Shown one piece after another: positions 26,122-34,529 of a stretch of DNA of 64,000 bases. Origin of the DNA: JASLEW01 sp963732005 (GTDB lineage Bacteria; Acidobacteriota; Thermoanaerobaculia; Multivoradales; UBA5704); NCBI GenBank assembly GCA_963732005.1, contig CAVSXT010000004.1, forward strand, positions 496,001-560,000. The letters are read 5' to 3'. Below the pieces are notes generated by a model, which saw only the letters and a program-made list of their open reading frames with translations, made no database searches and had not been told where the DNA came from. How positions within the stretch are numbered: position 1 is the stretch's first letter; every line of letters starts with the position of its first letter. Position numbers and translations under genes: made by a program.

Positions 26122-27470
26122 CCGGTGACGGCGACCGCGCCGTCGCCAGCCGGCGCCGCCGGGTGGTGATCACTGGCGTCGGCGTGGTCTCGCCGCACGG
26201 CTGCGACCCCGAGCGGCTGTGGAGCCGCCTGGTGGCCGGTGTCTCGGCGGTCGCTCCGATCCGCCGTTTCGACGCCGCGGGATTCCCGACCCGCATCGCC
26301 GCCGAGGTCCCGGACGACGCGGTGACCCCGCCGGCTGGCTCGCCGGCGGCGGAGCGCTGGGATGACCTCGACCGCATCGCCCGCTTCGGCCTGGTGGCCG
26401 CCGCTCAGGCGGTGCGCGCCGCCGGTCTCGCCGGCGCGGCGCCGGAGCGGGTGGGGGTGGTGATGGCGGCGGGGCTCGGAACCTACGGTCACCGCGAGCT
26501 CTTCGCCCCCTGCGCCGCGGCCGCGGCGGCGGGCGCCTTCGCGCCGGCGGCCTTCGCCAGCCGGCTGGCGGAGACGCTGCTGCCGCGGTCGGCCGAGCGG
26601 CGCACGCCGGGGTCGCTGCCGGCGCTGATCGCCCGCCAGCACGGCTTCGCCGGTCCGGTGATGGCGGTGATGACCGCCTGCTCGGCCGGCACCCAGGCGA
26701 TCGGCGACGCGGCACGCTGGATCCGCGCCGGCGCCGCCGACGTGGTGGTGGCCGGCGGCGCCGACTCGGAGATCTATCCCATGGGCCTCGCCAGCTTCTG
26801 CCTGCTCGGTGCGCTGTCGCGGCGCAACGACGACCCGGCCGGCGCCAGCCGCCCCTTCGACGGCGACCGCGACGGCTTCGTGCTGGGCGAGGGCGCGGGC
26901 TGCCTGGTGCTCGAAGAGCTGGATCACGCCAGGCAGCGCGGCGCCGCGGTCCTCGCCGAGGTCGCCGGCTTCGGCTCGGCATGCGACGCCTACCGGGTGA
27001 CCGATCCCCATCCCGAAGGCCGCGGCGCCGAGCTGGCCATGCGGCGGGCCCTCGCCGATGCCGGCGTCGACCCGGCGGCGGTCGGCTACGTCAATGCCCA
27101 CGGCACCTCGACGCCGGCCAACGACCGCGTCGAGACGCTGGCCCTGCGCCGGCTGTTCGGCGAGCGCGTGGGCGACCTGCCGGTCAGCTCCACCAAGTCG
27201 ATGATCGGTCATCTCACCGTGGCGGCCGGCGCGGTGGAGGCGATCGTCACCGCCCTCACCCTGGCACGCGGCACCATCCACCCGACGATCAACCAGGCGC
27301 GGCCCGATCCCGCCTGCGGTCTCGATTACGTGCCCAACCGGTCACGGCCCGCCGGTGCCGGCCTCGACCTCGCGCTGTCGAACTCCTTTGCCTTCGGCGG
27401 CCAGTGCGCCAGCCTGCTGCTGCGCCGCGCCGGCGGCGAGCCGGTCCGGGTGGGAGCTGGCGCCGGGTGA
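26118..27470 (+). CDS. Active beta-ketoacyl-ACP synthase (FabF-like, KS-alpha)
   Basis: 450 residues with a complete Cys-His-His set: C188 in VMTACSAGTQAIG, H328 in VNAHGTSTPAND, H365 in STKSMIGHLTVAAG. It elongates acyl chains by decarboxylative condensation of malonyl-ACP. Its placement with a Cys-less partner and a private carrier protein suggests a heterodimeric elongase making a dedicated acyl chain rather than the housekeeping FabF. ATGA overlap with the carrier gene. Confidence 0.9.
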   Translation: MTGDGDRAVASRRRRVVITGVGVVSPHGCDPERLWSRLVAGVSAVAPIRRFDAAGFPTRIAAEVPDDAVTPPAGSPAAERWDDLDRIARFGLVAAAQAVRAAGLAGAAPERVGVVMAAGLGTYGHRELFAPCAAAAAAGAFAPAAFASRLAETLLPRSAERRTPGSLPALIARQHGFAGPVMAVMTACSAGTQAIGDAARWIRAGAADVVVAGGADSEIYPMGLASFCLLGALSRRNDDPAGASRPFDGDRDGFVLGEGAGCLVLEELDHARQRGAAVLAEVAGFGSACDAYRVTDPHPEGRGAELAMRRALADAGVDPAAVGYVNAHGTSTPANDRVETLALRRLFGERVGDLPVSSTKSMIGHLTVAAGAVEAIVTALTLARGTIHPTINQARPDPACGLDYVPNRSRPAGAGLDLALSNSFAFGGQCASLLLRRAGGEPVRVGAGAG

Positions 27471-28411
27471 GCGGGACGGATGCGGTGAGTCCGGCACGCC
27501 CGCGGCAGGTGGTGGGCTCGCCGAGCGCGACGCCGGACCCGGCCGGCGCGACGACGAAGCTGGCGGGTGCCGCGGCCAGCTCGCCGCGCCGCCGGTGGCG
27601 CCGGCTTGCACGGCTCTTTTCCCTGATCTATCGCGGGTACTACCGGACCCTGCGGCTGCGCGGGTGGTCGGCGGCGGGAGAGGATCTGGACCCCCGCCGC
27701 TTCGCCTTCGACGCCGAGATCTGGGCGCTCTGCGAGCGCGACTCGCTGGCGCTTGCCGGCCTGGCCGCAGCGCGCGGCTTCACCGCTCTGGTCGCCCACG
27801 GCCGCGACGGCGACTGGGCCGCGGCGGCGCTGGCGGCGCTCGGTTGCGAGGTGGTGCGCGGCTCGAGCCGGAGGGGCGGCTGGCCCGCGCTGCGCTCGCT
27901 GACGCGCCGTCTCGCAACGGTCCCCGGGCCGCTGGCGATCGTCGTGGACGGCCCCGTCGGGCCGGCAGGCCGCGCGCGGCCCGGGGCCCTGGCCTGCGCG
28001 CGCGCCAGCGGGCTCCCGGTGCGGCCGGTGGCGGCCGCGGCCCCCTGCCGGCTGGTCTTTCCGAGGACCTGGTCCGGCATCTACCTGCCGCTGCCGTTCG
28101 CCGAGCTGCGGATCGCGCTCGGCGAAACGCTCCTGGTGCCGGCGGCGACCATGGACGGGGAGCTGGCGGACCTGGCGCGTGAGCTCGAGCGGCGGCTCGC
28201 AGAAGCGCTCCGTCGCGCTGCAGGCGATCGCGGCGGCGTACCGGCACCGGGTGATCGACCTGGCAGCCAGTCCAACCAGCCCGAGCAGCCCAGCCAGCCC
28301 GGGCAGCCCAGCCAAAGCGGGCAGCCCAGCCAGCCCAGTCAATCGAGCCAGCTATCCGGCGCCGCGGCTGGCGGGATCGCGGCGACCCCGGAAGGGCCGG
28401 CTCGCCGATGA
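27467..28411 (+). CDS. DUF374-family acyltransferase-like protein
   Basis: 314 residues, GTG 27467 overlapping the ketosynthase stop. The central region is DUF374-like (lysophospholipid acyltransferase relatives): VAHGRDGDWAAAALAALGCEVVRGSSRR, LAIVVDGPVGPAG, then PVAAAAPCRLVF...TWSGIYLPLPFAELRIALGE. The usual 'HGRDG' and 'DGP.GP' signatures are present. Residues from about 255 on are a Gln/Ser/Pro repeat tail (SQPGQPSQSGQPSQ). It may transfer the special acyl chain or a related lipid at the inner membrane. Confidence 0.7.
   Translation: MSGTDAVSPARPRQVVGSPSATPDPAGATTKLAGAAASSPRRRWRRLARLFSLIYRGYYRTLRLRGWSAAGEDLDPRRFAFDAEIWALCERDSLALAGLAAARGFTALVAHGRDGDWAAAALAALGCEVVRGSSRRGGWPALRSLTRRLATVPGPLAIVVDGPVGPAGRARPGALACARASGLPVRPVAAAAPCRLVFPRTWSGIYLPLPFAELRIALGETLLVPAATMDGELADLARELERRLAEALRRAAGDRGGVPAPGDRPGSQSNQPEQPSQPGQPSQSGQPSQPSQSSQLSGAAAGGIAATPEGPARR
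28260..28350. repeat. Short tandem repeat coding Gln/Ser/Pro
   Basis: Units of CAGCCCAGC with variants repeat through the 3' end of the DUF374 gene. The repeat is in frame on the plus strand and low-complexity in every frame. Confidence 0.6.
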
Positions 28412-29235
28412 GACGCCTGCTGGCACTCTGGCTGGCACTCACCGCCACCTTCTGGCTCGGCCGCGTCGCCATCGAGCTGTCGCTGTTTTCCAGGCTCGAC
28501 CTGACCTATCGCGCCTTCCTCGAGCTGCTCGTGGTGCCGGGCCTGCAGGCGGCGGTCGTTGCCTGGGCCATCGGCCGGCGCGGCGGGGCGCCGCTCGGCG
28601 CGCCCTGGCGCCTGGCTCTCGCCCGACCTGCCTGGCGGGCGGTCCTGGCGTTGGACCTGGCGGTGCTGGCCGCTGCCTGGCTGGGGACCGAGGCCGGAGC
28701 CGGACCGCAGGCGCTGCGCTTCGCCGCCGAGTGCAGCCTGCCGCGGGCCGCGCTGATCGCCAAGCTGGCGGTCGCCGCTGTTCTGCTGGGCTTCGCCGGC
28801 TGGCGCCGGATGCGCGGCGTGGCGGCGCGGCTCGCCACGCTGGCGCTGGCGGCGGCGCTGGCGGTCCTGGCAGCCGAACCCGCGACCGGCTGGCTCGCGG
28901 GCGGACCGCAGCGGCTGTTTCCGGACCAGCCGCCGATCGTGCGCTGGTTGCGCTTCTACCTGCCGGCCCTGCTGAGCCTCTTGCTGCTGCTCCTCGCGGC
29001 GCAGGCGGCGCTCGCCAGGTCGAGCCCGGCGGCGGCGCGGGCCGTGGACCGGGCGCTGGCCGCCGTTCTCGTGGTGGCCGGAATCGTGGTGGGCGGCTTC
29101 TTCCTTCACCCCTATCTCCGCGAGCCCTGGCTTTCCGCCGCCTGGACCGCCGGCTACGCCGCGGCCACGGCGCTGCTGGTCGCGGGCGCGCTCGCCGCCG
29201 GCAAGTCGCCCGCGCCGGCCACGGTGCCCTCGTGA
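28408..29235 (+). CDS. Polytopic membrane protein of unknown function in the lipid A operon
   Basis: 275 residues, with about six to seven hydrophobic segments and an N-terminal MRRLLALWLALTATFWLGR. Loops carry FPDQPPIVRWLRFYLP and FFLHPYLREPW. No known motif is visible. It is coupled at both ends (ATGA with DUF374; GTGA with lpxL), so it very likely works with the acyl-chain or lipid A machinery, perhaps in acyl transfer or transport. Confidence 0.55.
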   Translation: MRRLLALWLALTATFWLGRVAIELSLFSRLDLTYRAFLELLVVPGLQAAVVAWAIGRRGGAPLGAPWRLALARPAWRAVLALDLAVLAAAWLGTEAGAGPQALRFAAECSLPRAALIAKLAVAAVLLGFAGWRRMRGVAARLATLALAAALAVLAAEPATGWLAGGPQRLFPDQPPIVRWLRFYLPALLSLLLLLLAAQAALARSSPAAARAVDRALAAVLVVAGIVVGGFFLHPYLREPWLSAAWTAGYAAATALLVAGALAAGKSPAPATVPS

Positions 29236-30230
29236 GCCGCCTGCTGCGGACCGCGGCGGTCGGAGCCCGCGATCTGGCCGCGGCAGGGATCGTGCTGGCG
29301 GTCGGCCTGCCGCTCTGGCTGTTGCCCTGGCGGGCGGCGGCGGCGACCGGGAGGTTCTACGGCTGGGTCGCCGCCTGCGGCTGGCCGCTGGCGCGCCGCA
29401 CCGGCATGATCAACCTGCGGCGCGCCTATGGTCCGGACCTCGACCGCGCCACGGCGCGGCGCTGGACGTTCCGCGCCTTCGGTTCGCTCGGCGAGAGCCT
29501 GGCGGAGGGCGTGCAGTTCGCCCGCCGCCACAAGCGGGGCGCCGGCCACTGGCAGCGGCTCTACCGCGAGGAGGACCCCGAGCTCGCGGCCCGGCTGCTC
29601 GACGATCCACGCCCCAAGGTCTTCGTCACCGGGCATCTCGGCTCTTGGGAAGTGCTGGTCATGCTGCTCGCGCTGCGCAGCGGCGGGCGCGGCGCCGCCA
29701 TCGCCCGGCGGGTTGACAACCCGTTCCTCGACGCGCTGGTGCGCCGCCTGCGGGTGCAGCAGGCAGGACAGTGGATCGAGAAGCGGGGAGCGGTGCCCGA
29801 GGCGCTCCGCCGCTTGCGCCGCGGCGAGAGCGTCGCCCTGCTGCTCGACGAGAACGGCGGCCCGCGCGGGCTGTTCGTCGACTTTTTCGGCAGGCTGGCC
29901 TCGACCCGCAAGACGGCCGCGGTGCTGGCACTGAAGACCGGCGCGCCGCTGGTCATCGGCGCCGCGGTGCGCCGCTCGGGGCCGGTCCCCTACCTGGTGC
30001 GGCTGGCGACGATCGAGACGGCGGGCCTCGGCCCGGAGGCCATCCTGCCGCTCACCCGCGAGCTGGCACGGATCTACGAGGGTTGGGTGCGGCAGGATCC
30101 CCTGCAGTGGCGATGGGTGCACTGGCGGTGGCAGCACCGGCCGGACGGGACCCGCGAGGCCTACGGCAGCCGGGAGCTGGCCGCGTGCTTCGCCGCCGGC
30201 GGGGAGCCGGCGAGCAGCGCCCGCGCGTAG
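29232..30230 (+). CDS. lpxL: Lipid A biosynthesis acyltransferase, LpxL/HtrB family
   Basis: 332 residues, GTG 29232 overlapping the previous stop. The catalytic HX4E motif is H135-E140 in VTGHLGSWEV. NLRRAYG, RRLRVQQAGQWIEKRGAVPEALR and LLLDENGGPRGLFVDFFG are family blocks. A single N-terminal membrane segment anchors it. It would add a secondary acyl chain to Kdo-lipid A, and as the last gene of this operon it is the best candidate to use the product of the KS/ACP set. Its 3' end overlaps the convergent waaA gene by 70 bp. Confidence 0.88.
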   Translation: MSRLLRTAAVGARDLAAAGIVLAVGLPLWLLPWRAAAATGRFYGWVAACGWPLARRTGMINLRRAYGPDLDRATARRWTFRAFGSLGESLAEGVQFARRHKRGAGHWQRLYREEDPELAARLLDDPRPKVFVTGHLGSWEVLVMLLALRSGGRGAAIARRVDNPFLDALVRRLRVQQAGQWIEKRGAVPEALRRLRRGESVALLLDENGGPRGLFVDFFGRLASTRKTAAVLALKTGAPLVIGAAVRRSGPVPYLVRLATIETAGLGPEAILPLTRELARIYEGWVRQDPLQWRWVHWRWQHRPDGTREAYGSRELAACFAAGGEPASSARA

Positions 30231-31606
30231 TCCTTGGCGGTGTCCCGTCCGGCGGCGACCATCGCCAGCGCCGCCTCGCCCATGCGCTGGCGCCGGGCCG
30301 GATCGGCCAGCAGCGCGCCCCAAGCCGCCGGCAGCTCGCGTCCGGTCCGCAGGCGCAGCAGCGCGCCGCGGCGCTCGAGGGCCGCGGCGACCTCCGCGAT
30401 GTGGGCGGTGTGCGGGCCGGCCAACAGCGGCAGCCCGCTCGCCGCGGCTTCCAGCGGGGTGTGGCCACCGTGCCGCGAGAGCGTGCCGCCGACGAACGCC
30501 AGCGTGCCGGCAGCGTAGAGCTGGGCCAGCGGGCCGAGCTCGTCGAGGACCAGCACATCCCAGGCGTCGCCGGGCCCGGCGCCGAAGCGACGCGGCCGCA
30601 GGCCGTGGCGGAGCGCCAGGCGGCAGATGGCGGCGGCGCGGCCCGGACGGCGCGGCGCCAGCAGCAGGCGGGGTGGCAGCGAGCACGGCGGCTGCGGGTC
30701 GCGGCGTAACGCCGCCATGGCGCGCAAGAGCCAGCGCTCCTCCGGCGCGTGCGTGCTGCCCGCAACCAGCAGTGGCGGCTCGCCGTCCTGCGCCGCGGTC
30801 CAAGCGGCCCACTTGCCGCTGGCCGCACTGGGACCGCGGGAGCCAGCGGTAGAGGAAGCGGCAGCGGTCGGGCCGGTGGCAGCAGGTGGCGGGCTGGCGG
30901 CACCCGACTTGAGATCGCCCAGCACCAGCAGCCGATCGGGCGGGGCGCCGATACGGAGAAACCGCCGCCGCTCGGCCTCGCTTTGCACCGCGATCCAGGC
31001 CGCGCAGCCCAGCACGCGGGAAAAGAAGCCGCGCGCCAGCCGGTACCGCCACACGTCCGCGGGGGCCAGACGGCCGCTCACCAGCGCCAGCGGCAGCCCC
31101 AGCTCGCGGCAGGCGACGAACAGCCACGGCCAGATCTCGCTCTCGACGACCGCCACGGCATCGGGACGGCAAGCCGCCAACCAGCCGCGCATCGCCGCCG
31201 CACGGTCCCAGGGCAGCAGCCGCACCGCCAGCACCTGCTGGTAGCTGGCGCGCAGGCGCTCGGCGGCGGCGCGCGCATCCCGGTTGCCGGCGCTCAGGAC
31301 CACCTCGACGGCCGGATCCGCCGCGGCGAGCGCCCATACCAGCGCCGCGGCGGCCCGCATCTCGCCCAGCGAGACGGCATGGATCAGCAGCCGCGGTCGG
31401 TGCGAGCGTCGCGGCAGCGGCGCGGTGCGGCCGAGACGTTCCGCCAGGTCGCCTGGCGACGCACGCCCCAGCCGCCGCAGCAGCAGCTCGGCTGGTCGGA
31501 GCGCCGTCGCCACCGCCGCGCCGGCGAGTAGGTCGTAAACCGCCAGCGCGGCGCGCCAGCGCCGCTCGCCGGAGCGACTCGCCATGCCGCCGGTGTGATG
31601 CGCCAT
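30161..31606 (-). CDS. waaA: 3-deoxy-D-manno-octulosonic acid (Kdo) transferase WaaA
   Basis: 481 residues of GT30. Signatures: IHAVSLGEMRAAAALVWAL, VVESEIWPWLFVACRELG (membrane-side acceptor region), VSGRLAPADVWRY, LLVAGSTHAPEERWLL, and the C-terminal GGTLSRHGGHTPLEAAASG. A low-complexity insert of about 30 residues (PPPAATGPTAAASSTAG) lies near the middle and is unusual. WaaA adds Kdo to lipid IVA at the inner membrane. ATG 31606 or 31585 may be the start. It converges on lpxL. Confidence 0.92.
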   Translation of the reverse strand: MAHHTGGMASRSGERRWRAALAVYDLLAGAAVATALRPAELLLRRLGRASPGDLAERLGRTAPLPRRSHRPRLLIHAVSLGEMRAAAALVWALAAADPAVEVVLSAGNRDARAAAERLRASYQQVLAVRLLPWDRAAAMRGWLAACRPDAVAVVESEIWPWLFVACRELGLPLALVSGRLAPADVWRYRLARGFFSRVLGCAAWIAVQSEAERRRFLRIGAPPDRLLVLGDLKSGAASPPPAATGPTAAASSTAGSRGPSAASGKWAAWTAAQDGEPPLLVAGSTHAPEERWLLRAMAALRRDPQPPCSLPPRLLLAPRRPGRAAAICRLALRHGLRPRRFGAGPGDAWDVLVLDELGPLAQLYAAGTLAFVGGTLSRHGGHTPLEAAASGLPLLAGPHTAHIAEVAAALERRGALLRLRTGRELPAAWGALLADPARRQRMGEAALAMVAAGRDTAKDYARALLAGSPPAAKHAASSRLP

Positions 31607-31726
31607 GCCGCCGGCGCCGGCGTCGGTTATGATCGGCAGGCTCTCTCCCGTGTTCAGCAGCCTGGATCGTATGCCCTGGACCCGCCGTCCGGAAGCTCAC
31701 GCCCGCAGCCGCCGGCCACCACCGCC

Positions 31727-33628
31727 ATGGTAGTGCCGCCGCCGGCCCGACCCTCGCCGCCGCCGGCGGGGACGGCGCTCTCGCCGCCAACGGGCGCCGA
31801 AGCACAGATCTTCCGGCGTTTGCTGGCCGACTGTTGCCGCTCGCCCTGGCTGCTGGGCACCGGGCTGTTGGCGACCGTGGCCGCCGGCGGCGCCCAGCTC
31901 GGTCTCACCTGGGTGGCCAAGCAGTGGGTCGAGGGGCCGCTGCTCAAGGACTCTCCGCCCGCGGTGCACCGCCTGGTGACGGCAGGCGCCGCCGGCGTGG
32001 CCCTGCTGGTCGTGGCGCTCTTCGCCGGCCGCGTGCTGCTGGCGGCCGCCGATCAGCGGCTGCTGGCGCGGCTGCGCGAGGCAGCCCTTGCCCGCCTGCT
32101 GGCGGTCGAGGTGAAGACGGTGCGCGGTTTCCACAGCGGCGAGCTGTTGTCGCGAGTGCTCCACGACGCCGGGCAGCTCTCCGGCTTCGTGGTCAACATC
32201 CTCAAGCGGCTGCTCGGCGAGGGCCTGGTGGCCGCCGGCGCGCTCGCCATGATGTTCGCGCTCGACTGGCGGCTGGCGCTCGCCGCCGGCGCCGTGGTGC
32301 CGCTGGTCGCCTGGCCGGTGGACCGCTTCGGCAGGGCGCTGCGGCTCCGCGGCGAAGCGGCGCGGCAGCAGCTGGCGCGCCTCACCGAGATCTTCCACGA
32401 GCAGCTGCGCGGCTGGACGACGGTGAAGGGCTATGGCGCCGAGCCGATCGAGCGCCGCCGTTTTGCCTCGGCCAGCGACGCCTGCCGCAGCGCCGCGGTG
32501 GCGATGGAGCGCTGGTCGGGCCTGATGATCGCCGTCGTCTGGCTGATGACCGGCCTGCTGCTGCTCGCCAGCATCGCCTATGGCAGCCGGGAGGTCCAGG
32601 CCGGGCATGCCACTCCGGGAGCCCTGCTCGCGTTCTGCCTCTATGCGGCGCAGGTCGCCGAACCGCTGCGGCGCCTATCCGAGGTCCAGGGGTTGCTGCA
32701 ACCGACCCTGGCGGCCGCGGCGAGGGTCTACCAGGTGATCGACCTGCCGGGGGTCGAGCGGGACGGGCGGACCGCTTTGCCCCGCCCGTGGCGGGGCGAC
32801 CTGCGGCTCGAGGCGGTCGACTTCAGGCATCTCCCCGAGCGGCCTCTGCTCGAGGGGCTCGAGCTGACCTTGCACGCCGGCCGCGCGGCCGCCCTGGTCG
32901 CCGGCAGCGGCGGCGGCAAGAGCACACTGGCGGCGCTGCTCCTGCGCTTCGACCGACCGCAAGGCGGCCGCATCCTGCTCGACGGGCACGACCTCCAGGA
33001 GCTGAGGCTGGCGGACGTCCGGCGCGCGGTCTGCGTGGTGGAGCAGGAGCCAGCGGTCTGGAGCGGCACACTGGGCGACAACCTCCGCTACGGCATGTCC
33101 GGGGCCTCTGCCGAGGTGCTTGCCGCGGCGGCCCGCCTGGTCGGGCTCGACCGCCTGCCGAGGTTCGCGCCGGGCCTCGCCACTCCCATTGCCGAAGGCG
33201 GCCGCACGCTGTCCGGCGGCGAGCGCCAGCGCATCGCGCTGGGGCGCGCCATCGTCCGCGATCCGGCGCTGCTGGTGCTCGACGAGGCGACCAGCGCCCT
33301 CGACGGCGACGCCGAGGCGGAGATCCTCGACGACCTGGCCCCCTGGCTGGCCCGGCGCACCGTGCTGACGCTGGCGCACCGGCTGTCAACCGTGGCGCGC
33401 TGCTCGCGCATCCTGGTGCTGCACCATGGCCGGATCGCCGGCGACGGCAGCCTCCCCGAGCTGCTCGCCGGCTGTCCGGCGTTCGTCGAGCTGTTCGCGG
33501 ACCAGCTGGCGGCGGCAGGTGTCACCAAAGCGCCGCCGGTGCCGCATCCGGTGGTGGGAGCGAGGCTTGACGAGCGCCGCGATGCGCCCTATGCTCGCCT
33601 CGCAAGCACAAGATTCGAAAAGTCTTAG
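31727..33628 (+). CDS. ABC exporter, MsbA-like half-transporter (TMD-NBD fusion)
   Basis: 633 residues from ATG 31727. A six-helix exporter domain (about 25-340) precedes the ATPase: Walker A GSGGGKST (about 393), the Q-loop VVEQEPAVWSGTLGDNLRYG, signature LSGGERQ (about 494), Walker B LLVLDEATSALD and switch LAHRLST. It probably exports lipid A or a related lipid, given lpxL and waaA next door; other substrates cannot be excluded. An in-frame upstream start would add 44 proline-rich residues and seems unlikely. Confidence 0.85.
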   Translation: MVVPPPARPSPPPAGTALSPPTGAEAQIFRRLLADCCRSPWLLGTGLLATVAAGGAQLGLTWVAKQWVEGPLLKDSPPAVHRLVTAGAAGVALLVVALFAGRVLLAAADQRLLARLREAALARLLAVEVKTVRGFHSGELLSRVLHDAGQLSGFVVNILKRLLGEGLVAAGALAMMFALDWRLALAAGAVVPLVAWPVDRFGRALRLRGEAARQQLARLTEIFHEQLRGWTTVKGYGAEPIERRRFASASDACRSAAVAMERWSGLMIAVVWLMTGLLLLASIAYGSREVQAGHATPGALLAFCLYAAQVAEPLRRLSEVQGLLQPTLAAAARVYQVIDLPGVERDGRTALPRPWRGDLRLEAVDFRHLPERPLLEGLELTLHAGRAAALVAGSGGGKSTLAALLLRFDRPQGGRILLDGHDLQELRLADVRRAVCVVEQEPAVWSGTLGDNLRYGMSGASAEVLAAAARLVGLDRLPRFAPGLATPIAEGGRTLSGGERQRIALGRAIVRDPALLVLDEATSALDGDAEAEILDDLAPWLARRTVLTLAHRLSTVARCSRILVLHHGRIAGDGSLPELLAGCPAFVELFADQLAAAGVTKAPPVPHPVVGARLDERRDAPYARLASTRFEKS

Positions 33629-33662
33629 GAAGCTGGGCGAAGCCTCGGAGGAGGATCGACGG

Positions 33663-34529
33663 ATGCTGAGCATGCGATGCTCGCGACGGGTGGTTGCCGT
33701 CTTCGCCGTCCTGATCGCGTCCCTGCCGTTCGCCGTAACCGACCTGTCCGCGGCGGTGGCGAATCTCACCAACCTGGTGGGCCCCAACAGCCCGCCGCTC
33801 GCCGACACCCCGGGCAACGGCTTCCCGAACGCGGCGACCGACACCGCGATCGGGTTGAACCGCGTCAACGACACCGTCACCATCACCTCGCCCTGGACCT
33901 GCAACGGCAGCAGCGTCAAGAACCAGATCACCCTCAGCGATCCGGACATGAGCGGCCGCTTCCTGCGCGGCAGCCGGTTCTCGGAGAACCTGGGCAAGAC
34001 CCAGCGGATCACCATCACCGGCTTCGACGGTAGCGGCGAGCCGACGCAGTTCCTCTTCGAGGAGCTCACCGGCAGCTCGGTGACCCGCAGCGGCGTCGGC
34101 ACCCTGATCTCGTCCCAGAACAACGGCGTCTATGACACCATGGAACTGTCGCAGACGGGCGGCGGCATCCTGGCGACGCTGAGCTTCTCCTACTTCAACA
34201 CCGGCAACGGCAACTCGCCGAACTTCGTCAGCTTCCCCTGGGGCCAGACCGCGGCGCTCGGCGGCAAGAGCGCTTGCGCCGGCGGCAATCCGCAGGTCTT
34301 CCTGCCGGTGGCCAGCAACGGCCATGTCATCTTCGATCTCGACGGCAACGGCTCGCCCGACCCGGACCTCTTTCCCAGCCCGCTGATCGCGCCCTCGGGG
34401 ATCGCGGCGGTGCCGGCGCTGGCGCCGGCCGGTGCGGCGCTGCTGGCGGCGGCACTGCTGGCGGTGGCCGTCCGTCACCTGCGGCGCGTGGCTGGCGAGC
34501 CCGCCGGGTCAGGGCCGCGAGGGGCTTGA
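33663..34529 (+). CDS. Secreted surface protein with C-terminal sorting-like signal
   Basis: 288 residues, ATG 33663 behind GGAGGATC. The signal peptide (VVAVFAVLIASLPFAVTDLSA) is followed by a beta-rich domain (NDTVTITSPWTCNGSSVKNQ, KTQRITITGFDGSG). The last ~30 residues, VPALAPAGAALLAAALLAVA followed by VRHLRR, have the three-part plan of PEP-CTERM/IPTL-CTERM sorting tails: short motif, one membrane helix, basic end. No exosortase gene is in the window. It converges with the glycosyltransferase gene (21-bp overlap). Confidence 0.6.
   Translation: MLSMRCSRRVVAVFAVLIASLPFAVTDLSAAVANLTNLVGPNSPPLADTPGNGFPNAATDTAIGLNRVNDTVTITSPWTCNGSSVKNQITLSDPDMSGRFLRGSRFSENLGKTQRITITGFDGSGEPTQFLFEELTGSSVTRSGVGTLISSQNNGVYDTMELSQTGGGILATLSFSYFNTGNGNSPNFVSFPWGQTAALGGKSACAGGNPQVFLPVASNGHVIFDLDGNGSPDPDLFPSPLIAPSGIAAVPALAPAGAALLAAALLAVAVRHLRRVAGEPAGSGPRGA

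Noticed and set aside
24197..27470. Polyketide biosynthetic cluster
   Set aside because: There is no acyltransferase, ketoreductase, cyclase or tailoring gene, and the KS/ACP genes are embedded between lpxD and lpxL, so a lipid A role fits better.
28260..28350. CRISPR-like array from the repeated CAGCCCAGC units
   Set aside because: Units are 9-12 bp without spacers and lie in frame in a Gln/Ser/Pro protein tail. No CRISPR array or cas gene was seen in the window.
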